This document shows positions 6,332-13,110 of a stretch of DNA of 13,664 bases, piece after piece; the stretch's first letter is position 1; every line of letters begins with the position of its first letter. The notes below the pieces were generated by a model. It was not told where the DNA came from. It worked only from the letters and a program-made list of their open reading frames with translations, and searched no databases. Both the position numbers and the translations under genes were made by a program. The DNA is from Chloroflexota bacterium (GTDB lineage: Bacteria; Chloroflexota; Dehalococcoidia; Lucifugimonadales; Lucifugimonadaceae). The stretch is from assembly GCA_013911545.1 (NCBI GenBank), contig JACETA010000016.1:1-13664 (forward strand), in the 5' to 3' direction.

Positions 6332-7438
6332 TTAATAATCCACTAAATGAGCATATTTTTTAAAATCTTTTACTGAGCTTCTTGAGAGTTGGACAAAGTG
6401 ACCTTTAGACACTTCAACTAACTCAGGTCTTACACTTGCATCTTTTTTTGAAAATTTTAATGTTGACCTTGGAGCAAATGAATCACCGTCTGGCAAATCC
6501 CATAGGGCTGGAGGTTGCCCCTTAATTTGGGTAAGTCTTCCTGTTTTTTGTTCTAATTTTGGAACAGATTCAATTAAAGCTTTGGTATATTCGTGTAACG
6601 GATTGTTAAAAATTGTTCTAACATCAGCACTTTCTACTATTCTTCCAGCATACATTACTGCAACTCGGTCACACATCTTAGCAACAATTCCGAAATCGTG
6701 AGTAATAAATATAATGCCAACACCAGTTTCTTCTTGAATTTGTTTCAATAATCTTAAATATGCACCCTGGATTGTTACATCCAATGAAGTTGTTGGCTCA
6801 TCAGCAATTATTACAGAAGGATTTGAAGAAAGGCCTATTGCCCCTACCACCCTTTGCCTCATACCGCCAGACAACTGATGAGGATAGTCTTTTGCTCTTT
6901 GGTCAGCAGCAGGGATTCGAACAGATTTTAAAGCATCAACAACTTTTTCAAATAAATTCTTACCTTTATCTCCTTGATGAATCCTGATTCCTTCACCAAC
7001 TTGGTTTTCAATAGAAAAGCAAGGATTTAAGGCAGTCATGGGGTCTTGAAGTATAAGAGATATTTCACCTCCTCTAACTTCAGTCATTTCTTTTTCACTC
7101 AGAGCTAAAAGATTTTTACCGTTCAAATTAACTTCTCCGCTAACAATTTCTCCTGGAGGTTGAGGAACTAGTCTCATCAATGACAGAGAGGTAACTGATT
7201 TTCCAGAGCCCGATTCACCAACTATGCCTAAAGTTTCGCCTTTTTTTAAATCGAAACTAACACCATCAACAGCTTTTACAGTTCCATATTTAGTAGTAAA
7301 TTGAGTTTTTAAATCTTTTACAGATAAAACTATTTCATCTCTTACAGTTTTTCTTCCAAAATCAGCAGCTTTGCTATTTTTTTTAGAATTTTTCTTTGGC
7401 GCAGGTTTAGTAGACTTTGATTTTGATCTTGTAGTCAA
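6332..7438 (-). CDS. dppD: Oligopeptide ABC transporter ATPase, DppD/OppD family (TTG start)
   Basis: The first gene of the operon encodes a 368-residue ATPase. Motifs are Walker A GESGSGKS (74-81), Q-loop ILQDPMTALNP (129-139), signature LSGGMRQR (189-196), Walker B VIIADE (209-214) and H247. The C-terminal domain has the family segment GQPPALWDLPDGDSFAPRST, in which Asp and Ser replace the Cys residues of the usual CPFAPRC motif; the only cysteines are C140 and C256. The start is TTG (plus-strand CAA, 7436-7438), supported by AGGGG (7445-7449) six bases upstream and by the lack of any in-frame ATG before residue 88. About 30 residues at the N-terminus form a Lys/Ser-rich basic extension (KSKSTKPAPKKNSKKNSK) unusual for the family. 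Transcription probably starts from the divergent promoter at 7487-7515. Confidence 0.93.
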   Translation of the reverse strand: MTTRSKSKSTKPAPKKNSKKNSKAADFGRKTVRDEIVLSVKDLKTQFTTKYGTVKAVDGVSFDLKKGETLGIVGESGSGKSVTSLSLMRLVPQPPGEIVSGEVNLNGKNLLALSEKEMTEVRGGEISLILQDPMTALNPCFSIENQVGEGIRIHQGDKGKNLFEKVVDALKSVRIPAADQRAKDYPHQLSGGMRQRVVGAIGLSSNPSVIIADEPTTSLDVTIQGAYLRLLKQIQEETGVGIIFITHDFGIVAKMCDRVAVMYAGRIVESADVRTIFNNPLHEYTKALIESVPKLEQKTGRLTQIKGQPPALWDLPDGDSFAPRSTLKFSKKDASVRPELVEVSKGHFVQLSRSSVKDFKKYAHLVDY

Positions 7439-7465
7439 TTATTGCCCCTATCTAAATAATTTAAT

Positions 7466-7494
7466 TTGGTAAGATGATAATGCTTGATTATAAT
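7466..7494 (+). promoter_or_regulatory. Putative sigma70-type promoter of the PHP hydrolase gene
   Basis: On the plus strand TTGGTA (7466-7471), 17 bases, then TATAAT (7489-7494). The predicted start is near 7501, about 35 bases before the ATG at 7536. The two -10 hexamers overlap in one palindrome, so RNA polymerase could engage only one direction at a time. Confidence 0.45.
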
Positions 7495-7515
7495 AAATTA
7501 ACACAAAAGTAACAA
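7487..7515 (-). promoter_or_regulatory. Putative sigma70-type promoter of the transporter operon
   Basis: On the minus strand a -35-like TTGTTA (7515-7510) is followed after exactly 17 bases by TATAAT (7492-7487). It would start transcription near 7480, about 40 bases before the TTG codon. Its -10 lies within the palindrome ATTATAAT (7487-7494) that also contains the -10 of the opposite promoter. AT-rich DNA makes chance matches likely, so confidence is moderate. Confidence 0.45.
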
Positions 7516-7535
7516 ATAGAAATTTTACCAATAAA

Positions 7536-8465
7536 ATGCCATGGTTTAAAGGAAATCTTCATACACATACAAATAAGAGCGATGGAGATAGTTCTCCTGA
7601 AACAGTTGTTGATTGGTATAGTGATAATAAATACGATTTTCTCGTTTTATCTGACCATAATCATCTTACAATATTAGATAGCGATCAGACAAAATTATTA
7701 CTCATTCCAGGTGAAGAAATTACTTTAAATTTGCCTTACACAATTCATATAAATGCAATTGGAATTAAAAAAGTTATTGAACCTACAATAAGGTCTACTA
7801 AAGCCAAAACACTCCAAGCAAATATTGACAATATTATTTCAGCAGGAGGTTTAGCAGAAATAAATCATCCAAACTTTAGGTGGGCACTTAATGAAAAAGA
7901 TTTAATTCAAGTAAGAGGAGCTCATTTTCTTGAGGTTTTCAATGGAAATTATAATACACATAATTACGGAGGTGGAGGCAAAAAAAGCGTAGAGGAAATG
8001 TGGGATGAAATGTTGAGTAAAAAAATTAAAATTTGGGGGGTTGCTGTTGATGATTCGCACCACTTTAAAGAAGAATTTGCCCCACATAGGCATAATCCTG
8101 GAAGAGGATGGGTTGAGGTATTTGCTGAAAATCTTTCTGAAAAAAATATTCTAAATTCTATGAGAAATGGTAATTTCTATTTTTCCAATGGGGTAAAATT
8201 TAAGAATATTAACCTTAATAAAGAAAAAATTGAAATAAAAATTTCAGGTGATTATTTTAATAAAGGGCTATCTAATTCTCTTATTACTGATTCAAAATAT
8301 ACTACTCAATTAATTTCAAATGATGGAGAAATAATCGATGAAGTATATGGAAAGTCAGTAAAATTCAATTTAATTAAAGAAATAAAGAAATATACTTACT
8401 TTAGGACAAAGACAATTTCATCAACAGGTTCAGTAGGATGGACACAACCAATTTTCTTTAATTAA
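7536..8465 (+). CDS. PHP-domain metal-dependent hydrolase (CehA/McbA-like)
   Basis: A 309-residue cytoplasmic protein with an N-terminal PHP domain, a trinuclear-metal phosphoesterase/hydrolase fold. Visible metal-binding positions are H9-T-H11, D16, D40-H41 and H43 (LSDHNH), E60-E61, H71, H111 (EINHP), E133 (LEVFNG), and D172-D173 with H175-H176 (VDDSHH). This is close to a full set for the family. After about residue 215 a beta-rich C-terminal domain (about 90 residues) resembles the appendage of CehA/McbA-type relatives. Known relatives cleave phosphoesters or, for CehA, a carbamate ester, so the substrate here is open. The gene is divergent from the transporter operon and shares its promoter region, hinting at joint control. 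No good ribosome binding site is visible. The last four bases overlap the end of the convergent aminotransferase gene. Confidence 0.88.
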   Translation: MPWFKGNLHTHTNKSDGDSSPETVVDWYSDNKYDFLVLSDHNHLTILDSDQTKLLLIPGEEITLNLPYTIHINAIGIKKVIEPTIRSTKAKTLQANIDNIISAGGLAEINHPNFRWALNEKDLIQVRGAHFLEVFNGNYNTHNYGGGGKKSVEEMWDEMLSKKIKIWGVAVDDSHHFKEEFAPHRHNPGRGWVEVFAENLSEKNILNSMRNGNFYFSNGVKFKNINLNKEKIEIKISGDYFNKGLSNSLITDSKYTTQLISNDGEIIDEVYGKSVKFNLIKEIKKYTYFRTKTISSTGSVGWTQPIFFN

Positions 8466-9838
8466 ATTTTCTCAAGCTCCAATATTGATGACCTAATTCC
8501 TTCAACAATAAAATCAATTTCATCTTTGCTTATAAGAAGTGGTGGACAGACAGAAATCAGATCTCCTGCCCTGTAGGAAAGCAGGCCATTATCTTTTAGG
8601 AATTTAGGCATTATTCCATACAAGTTTTTGCTTTCATCAAAACTTTCCTTTGTTTTTTTATCTTTAACTAATTCAACAGTAGCTAATAATCCTTTGCCTC
8701 CGCGAACATCACCAACATACTTTAAATCTTTTAATTCAGTAAGTTTTTTATATAAGTAAATGCCCATTTCTTTTGCATTAATTACCATTTTTTCTTTTTT
8801 CATTAAATTTAAATTAGCTAACGCTGCTGCTGTTGCTACTGGATGCCCTCCAAAAGTAATTAAATGAGAAAAAGTTTCTTTCTTGCCACCAACAAAAGCA
8901 TTTGCTATTTTCTCAGTAGCAATAACTGCACCCAATGGGATGTAACCACTTGTAAGAGCTTTAGCAGTAGTCGTTATATCAGGAACAATATCCCACACCA
9001 TAGTCCCAAACCACTCTCCAAGCCTGCCAAATCCAGTTATTACTTCATCAGCAATCATCACAATATTATATTTTTCTGTTAATTCTCTTATTCCTTTCCA
9101 GTATGATTTTGGAGCGAAATGAATACCAGCTGAAGTTGAAACAGGTTCAGCAATAAATGCTGCTATAGTATCAGGGTCATTATGAATTATTATTCTTTCC
9201 AATTCATCTATTAACCATTTTGAAATTTCTTCAATATCTGGATTTCCAGGTATTGGTGATCTGTAAGAATCAAAATTTGGACAATATATTGTGCCAATCA
9301 TTTCTGGACCCATTGGGTCAGAATAACTTGCCCTTCCTAGACTAACTGCCATAGCAGTTGATCCATGATATGAGAACCTCCTAGATATCACCTTGAAAGC
9401 TTTTGGCTTACCATTTAAATATTGGTATTTTTTTGCCATTTTTACAGCAGTTTCTACAGACTCTGAGCCACCGCTTGTAAAAAAAGTTCTACATTTTTTA
9501 TCTTGATAAAGAGATGCTATTTCTCCTGATAATTCAACTGTTGATGGGGTTGTGGAATATGCAGGTGGTGATGATAGTTCAGAAATTTGTTTATATACTG
9601 CATCAGCTATTTCCTGCTGCCCATAACCCGAACTTTTATACCATAGGCCTCCCATCATATCCAAGAACTTATTGTCTTCTAAATCTGTTACCCAGCAACC
9701 TTGACCAGATTTATACATCTGGAGACCGCTTTTTTTCCAATCATTAGTCTGCATTGCGTGCATAAATAAGTGGTCAGATGCAATGCTATTTAAATTTTCA
9801 ATATCTTCACCATTGAAAGATGTATCTTTTATAATCAT
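8462..9838 (-). CDS. Class III pyridoxal-phosphate aminotransferase
   Basis: A 458-residue fold-type I transaminase of class III (omega-amino acid:pyruvate or ornithine-like group), which would move an amino group from an omega-amino acid or amine to a keto acid. Motifs are FTSGGSESVETAVK (120-133, phosphate binding), YHG (157-159), EPV (231-233), the PLP-ring Asp in IADEVITGFGRLG (D264), the Schiff-base lysine K293 in TTAKALTSGYIPLGAV, and TFGGHPV (328-334). The length is normal for the family and no key residue is missing. The start ATG (9836-9838) is preceded by GGG directly abutting it, so there is no properly spaced ribosome binding site. The substrate-binding loops do not allow me to choose among beta-alanine, taurine or other amines. 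It stands alone between a convergent PHP gene and a divergent tRNA-Asn. Confidence 0.93.
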   Translation of the reverse strand: MIIKDTSFNGEDIENLNSIASDHLFMHAMQTNDWKKSGLQMYKSGQGCWVTDLEDNKFLDMMGGLWYKSSGYGQQEIADAVYKQISELSSPPAYSTTPSTVELSGEIASLYQDKKCRTFFTSGGSESVETAVKMAKKYQYLNGKPKAFKVISRRFSYHGSTAMAVSLGRASYSDPMGPEMIGTIYCPNFDSYRSPIPGNPDIEEISKWLIDELERIIIHNDPDTIAAFIAEPVSTSAGIHFAPKSYWKGIRELTEKYNIVMIADEVITGFGRLGEWFGTMVWDIVPDITTTAKALTSGYIPLGAVIATEKIANAFVGGKKETFSHLITFGGHPVATAAALANLNLMKKEKMVINAKEMGIYLYKKLTELKDLKYVGDVRGGKGLLATVELVKDKKTKESFDESKNLYGIMPKFLKDNGLLSYRAGDLISVCPPLLISKDEIDFIVEGIRSSILELEKI

Positions 9839-9875
9839 CCCAATTACAGTAGTTTTACGACAATAATATTATTTA

Positions 9876-9904
9876 TTGAGTAAAATTGAAATTATATTTA
9901 TCAT
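9876..9904 (+). promoter_or_regulatory. Possible promoter of tRNA-Asn
   Basis: TTGAGT (9876-9881), 17 bases, TATCAT (9899-9904, five of six matches to TATAAT), with the predicted start about 13 bases before the tRNA 5' end. It is plausible by position only. Confidence 0.35.
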
Positions 9905-9923
9905 ATTAAAGTTTTAAAAATAA

Positions 9924-9998
9924 TCCCGAGTAGCTCAGCGGTAGAGCAGCTGACTGTTAATCAGCGGGTCATAGGTTCGAATCCTATCTCGGGAGCCA
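9924..9998 (+). tRNA. tRNA-Asn (anticodon GUU)
   Basis: Acceptor stem TCCCGAG (9924-9930) pairs with CTCGGGA (9988-9994), then G73 and an encoded CCA (9996-9998). The D arm contains AGCTCAGCGGTAGAGC. The anticodon stem GCTGA/TCAGC encloses CTGTTAA, giving GTT. The T arm is ATAGG TTCGAAT CCTAT. The convergent enolase-superfamily gene ends only ten bases downstream, with no terminator visible. Confidence 0.98.
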
Positions 9999-10008
9999 CA
10001 GATTTAAA

Positions 10009-11163
10009 CTAGAAAAGCTTTTCCAATTTTTGTTCATCAAGTTCAAAGCCTAGTCCAGGCTTATCATTTAAATAAAGTTCCCCATTTTTAATTTTATAAG
10101 GTTCTTTTAAATAGTTATTGTGAACTTGTATAAGAGATAAGGAATGTTCCAGCCTATAAAAATTTGGAATTGAGCTTACAACATGCGCAGCGGAAATTAA
10201 TTCTATTGGGCCTCCAGGGATAACATGGGGGGAAGTTGGAATATTAAATGTTTCTGCCATATTTGCAATCTTAATTGTTTCAGAAATCCCACCTGTCCAC
10301 ACTGTGTCTGGCATTATATAATCTGCCAACCCTTCTTCAAGTACAGGTAGAAAATCATACCTGGTGTATAGGCGTTCTCCGACACATAATGGTGCATCAG
10401 TATTTTCTTTTACTTGCTTTAAACCCTTAATACTTTCTGGCGGAAGAGGCTCTTCAAACCATCCTATTTTATATCTGTCGTATAAGTTGTTTGCTAAACG
10501 TATTGCATTTGGCACGTTGTAATGACCATGAGCATCAATTAAGATTTCAAATTTTGGGCCCACCACATCTCTAACAGCAGCTACAATATCATAACCCTCT
10601 TCTTCTCCCTCTTGTGAAATAAATCCATCTTGATACATTGTGTGATAGGGAGTCATCTCAAGAAATGGATCCAATTTGCAAGCACTATAACCTTTTTCAA
10701 TAAGGTTATTTTTTGCGGCTATTGCGTATTCTTCGGGAGTACCGCAACCATCAAACCAAGAATTACAATAAAGTCTAATAGGGTCTCTAAATCTTCCCCC
10801 TAGTAAATTATATATTGGCATATTGCTAAATTTTCCCTTAATGTCCCAAAGTGCTATATCAAAACCTGCAATAAGTGAAGTTGTAAATCCTTTAGAGCCC
10901 ATATATGAAAATTTCCTGAAAAGCTTATGCCATAATCGTTCGATATCCATTGGATTTTCTCCTATAAATAATTCAGAAACTTCCTTAATTGCTGTGCTCA
11001 TTAAATTTTCACTTACAGAAGAACCTGTGCCTATTTCGCCCCATCCATAAATACCTTCATCGGTTTCAATTTTAATAAAAACCCATTTTTTAGGATGTGA
11101 ATGTGATGACCTAGATGTTGAAATAAATTGTGCCGCATAAGGCTTGATACTTGTAATTTTCAT
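10009..11163 (-). CDS. Mandelate racemase/enolase-superfamily acid-sugar dehydratase candidate
   Basis: A 384-residue cytoplasmic enolase-superfamily protein of the mandelate-racemase subgroup. The N-terminal capping domain (about 1-125) includes GWGEIGTG and the helix FDIALWDIKGK (101-111). In the barrel, K163-L-D165 (ACKLDPF) sits on strand 2. The Mg ligands are D210 (IDAHGHYN), E237 (WFEEPL) and E263 (VGERLYTR), with H212 two residues after the first Asp and H313 (SPHVIPGG) late in the barrel. A DxH at the first ligand plus a late His is the arrangement known for D-galactonate dehydratase (GalD), so loss of water from a sugar acid is the best guess. It is not proof, since racemases and other dehydratases share the scaffold. 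The stop is TAG, the only non-TAA stop seen here. No ribosome binding site is evident before the ATG. It has no operon partner. Confidence 0.9.
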   Translation of the reverse strand: MKITSIKPYAAQFISTSRSSHSHPKKWVFIKIETDEGIYGWGEIGTGSSVSENLMSTAIKEVSELFIGENPMDIERLWHKLFRKFSYMGSKGFTTSLIAGFDIALWDIKGKFSNMPIYNLLGGRFRDPIRLYCNSWFDGCGTPEEYAIAAKNNLIEKGYSACKLDPFLEMTPYHTMYQDGFISQEGEEEGYDIVAAVRDVVGPKFEILIDAHGHYNVPNAIRLANNLYDRYKIGWFEEPLPPESIKGLKQVKENTDAPLCVGERLYTRYDFLPVLEEGLADYIMPDTVWTGGISETIKIANMAETFNIPTSPHVIPGGPIELISAAHVVSSIPNFYRLEHSLSLIQVHNNYLKEPYKIKNGELYLNDKPGLGFELDEQKLEKLF

Positions 11164-11315
11164 AATATAAATTTAACAAAAAGACTTTCTTATGCAAATT
11201 ATGTCCACGTTATATACCCTACATTTTGCCCTACCTTTGTGAATATGTGTCTTGATACTTAAAAAGACATTGGTGAAGTAAGTTGATATTATACTTAAAA
11301 TAGAAATAACAATGA

Positions 11316-11344
11316 TTGACATAAGAAAACAGTTTAAAAATACT
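11316..11344 (+). promoter_or_regulatory. Possible promoter of the ABC exporter gene
   Basis: A perfect TTGACA (11316-11321) is followed after 17 bases by AATACT (11339-11344, four of six matches to TATAAT). The start would fall near 11351, inside the first dyad, leaving a leader of about 53 bases that contains the second dyad. The -10 is weak, so this is a candidate only. Confidence 0.35.
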
Positions 11345-11359
11345 TGTATTTAACAAGTA
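11341..11359. repeat. Perfect inverted repeat, dyad 1 (7-5-7)
   Basis: TACTTGT (11341-11347), loop ATTTA, ACAAGTA (11353-11359). It overlaps the putative -10 and start site of the exporter promoter. It could be a repressor operator in DNA or a hairpin in RNA. There is no T-run, so it is not a terminator. Confidence 0.75.
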
Positions 11360-11377
11360 ATAGGTTTAATACCTATT
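11359..11377. repeat. Perfect inverted repeat, dyad 2 (7-5-7)
   Basis: AATAGGT (11359-11365), loop TTAAT, ACCTATT (11371-11377). It has the same geometry as dyad 1 but a different sequence, shares base 11359 with it, and has its centre 18 bp further on. It lies in the probable leader of the exporter mRNA, 26 bases before the ATG. Confidence 0.75.
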
Positions 11378-11403
11378 TCTGGAGTAAATAAATTTAAAGT
11401 AAG

Positions 11404-13098
11404 ATGATAAAAAATAGTGGTAATATTTTAGATTTTTCTAAAAGTATATTTTCGAATAAAAAATTTGCGGTTTTTTTTTCATCATTACTTTTAATTATAT
11501 CTGGGCTGCTTGATGCGCTAGGATTATCTTTAATTGCCCCTACAATATCTTTGCTAATTTCAGAGCCTGGCAATTTGAACCCAGATACCGAAATAATTAA
11601 AAAACTTAAAGAAGTATTTGATTATTTAAGTATCCCATATTCCTTGAGATATGTTTTAGGTTCAATTGCCATAATTATGCTATTAAGAAGTATTTTTATA
11701 TTTTGGCAAAATTTTTATATTTCAATATTGCAATATGAATACACTTCTGAGCTCGGAAAAAAATATCATAAATTCCTATCCTCTCTTAAATGGTATGATT
11801 TCAAACAATATAATCAATCATCTTCAGTTAATATACTTAACGAAACTAATAGAGCTGGGTCAAGCTTAAGAAGTTATGTGAATATGGTTGCTAATTTCTA
11901 CACTATCAGTTTATATGTAATTTTTTTAACAATCATTACTTACAGGATGACATTTATATCCGTAATTTTATCTTTTATGGTTATTATAATTTTTTCTAGA
12001 TTAATGAAGATTTCAAATATCTTAGGTAAAAAGCAAACACTTATAGCTCAAAAATTAATACAAGACATGACTGATTCAATAAATTTTGCAAAATATATAA
12101 GAACTCACGGGAAAATAAATTTTATGACTAAAAAATTATTTAAGTCCATTGACTCTTTCAAAAAAAATCAAATTAAATTAGGTTTCAATGAATCTATCTT
12201 TCAAGCATCATATGAATATGCATTTATTGGATTTTTAATACTTGGCCTACTTATAGCAGCGAGATTCTTGGAATTGCCTGCCAGCACAATAGCATTGGTT
12301 ACAATTATTTTATATAGGCTCTTTCAAAGATTAAAATTACTTCAACAAAGTTATCAGTCATTCAATAAAAATGTTCCAGGTTTTTTTACTGTTAAAAATG
12401 AATTAAGCAAAAACTTTGAAAACAATGATGAATGGGGTAAAAAAAGATTTTCTGAATTAAAAAATAATATTGAATTAAAGAATGCGTCATTTGTTATTGG
12501 TAAAAGGAAAATTATCTCAAAACTTAATCTTAAGTTTGAAAAAAATACAATCACAGCTATTACTGGGAAGTCAGGGTCAGGAAAAACCACATTAATTGAC
12601 GCTATAACTGGATTAACAAATTTAAATGAAGGATTGATTCTTATTGATGGAGAAGATATAAGGAGTTATGCAAAAAATAGTTATCAAAATTCAATTGGTT
12701 ATGTTGATCAAAATGCATTGCTATTTAACGACACTATTCTAAATAATTTAAATTGGGGGCTAGATAAGAATATTACAAAGAAGCAGATTTATTCTATGTC
12801 TAAAGATTTAAAAATACATGATTTAATACTATCTTTACCAAATTCTTATGATTCTAATGTAGGCGATTTTGGAAATTCTCTTTCTGGCGGAGAAAGGCAA
12901 AGAATAGTTATAGCAAGAACTTTATTAAATAAACCTAAATTATTAATTTTAGATGAAGCTACAAGCCAATTAGATTCTAAATCTCAAAAGATAGTTTTAA
13001 ATTTATTAAAGAAAATAAAAAAATCGACAACAATAATTATGGTTACCCATAGAAACGAGACTCTTGATATTGCGGACAAAGTGATTGAAATAAATTAA
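11404..13098 (+). CDS. ABC exporter with fused membrane and ATPase domains (lipid/glycolipid flippase type)
   Basis: A 564-residue half-transporter that should work as a homodimer in the inner membrane. The membrane domain (about 20-320) has helices near 21-50, 83-104, 160-180, 182-200, 270-288 and 292-306, with conserved helical segments between. The ATPase domain (about 355-564) carries Walker A GKSGSGKT (388-395), Q436 (YVDQ), signature LSGGERQ (493-499), Walker B LLILDE (514-519) and H549 (VTHR). This arrangement is shared by MsbA, PglK and other lipid or lipid-linked oligosaccharide flippases, as well as peptide and drug exporters. There is no peptidase domain. The carbohydrate-type gene downstream favours a glycan-precursor flippase. 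No strong ribosome binding site is seen; a GGAG at 11381-11384 is too far from the ATG. Expression may be controlled by the two dyads upstream. Confidence 0.92.
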   Translation: MIKNSGNILDFSKSIFSNKKFAVFFSSLLLIISGLLDALGLSLIAPTISLLISEPGNLNPDTEIIKKLKEVFDYLSIPYSLRYVLGSIAIIMLLRSIFIFWQNFYISILQYEYTSELGKKYHKFLSSLKWYDFKQYNQSSSVNILNETNRAGSSLRSYVNMVANFYTISLYVIFLTIITYRMTFISVILSFMVIIIFSRLMKISNILGKKQTLIAQKLIQDMTDSINFAKYIRTHGKINFMTKKLFKSIDSFKKNQIKLGFNESIFQASYEYAFIGFLILGLLIAARFLELPASTIALVTIILYRLFQRLKLLQQSYQSFNKNVPGFFTVKNELSKNFENNDEWGKKRFSELKNNIELKNASFVIGKRKIISKLNLKFEKNTITAITGKSGSGKTTLIDAITGLTNLNEGLILIDGEDIRSYAKNSYQNSIGYVDQNALLFNDTILNNLNWGLDKNITKKQIYSMSKDLKIHDLILSLPNSYDSNVGDFGNSLSGGERQRIVIARTLLNKPKLLILDEATSQLDSKSQKIVLNLLKKIKKSTTIIMVTHRNETLDIADKVIEIN

Positions 13099-13110
13099 AT
13101 AAATTTTACT

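Larger units (their letters stand above)
11164..11403. promoter_or_regulatory. 240-bp divergent intergenic region
   Basis: This gap separates the divergent dehydratase and exporter genes and must hold both promoters. On the plus strand it contains TTGACA (11316-11321) and two adjacent dyads (listed separately). Nearer the dehydratase are two direct copies of CCCTAC at 11217-11222 and 11229-11234, 12 bp apart, and a 10-bp direct repeat ATACTTAAAA at 11255-11264 and 11291-11300. I see no open reading frame or recognised structured RNA in it. Confidence 0.6.

Noticed and set aside
6760..9747. Several 60-80 residue open frames antisense to the ATPase, PHP and aminotransferase genes
   Set aside because: They lie inside genes with full family motifs on the other strand or frame and show no domain or start signals.
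10012..10023. Perfect palindrome GAAAAGCTTTTC as a terminator or regulator site
   Set aside because: It lies within the last codons of the dehydratase gene, encodes EKLF, and has no loop. It is best explained as coding sequence.
11255..11300. 10-bp direct repeat ATACTTAAAA at 11255 and 11291 as an attachment site or insertion footprint
   Set aside because: The sequence is low complexity, and there is no mobile gene or terminal inverted repeat nearby.
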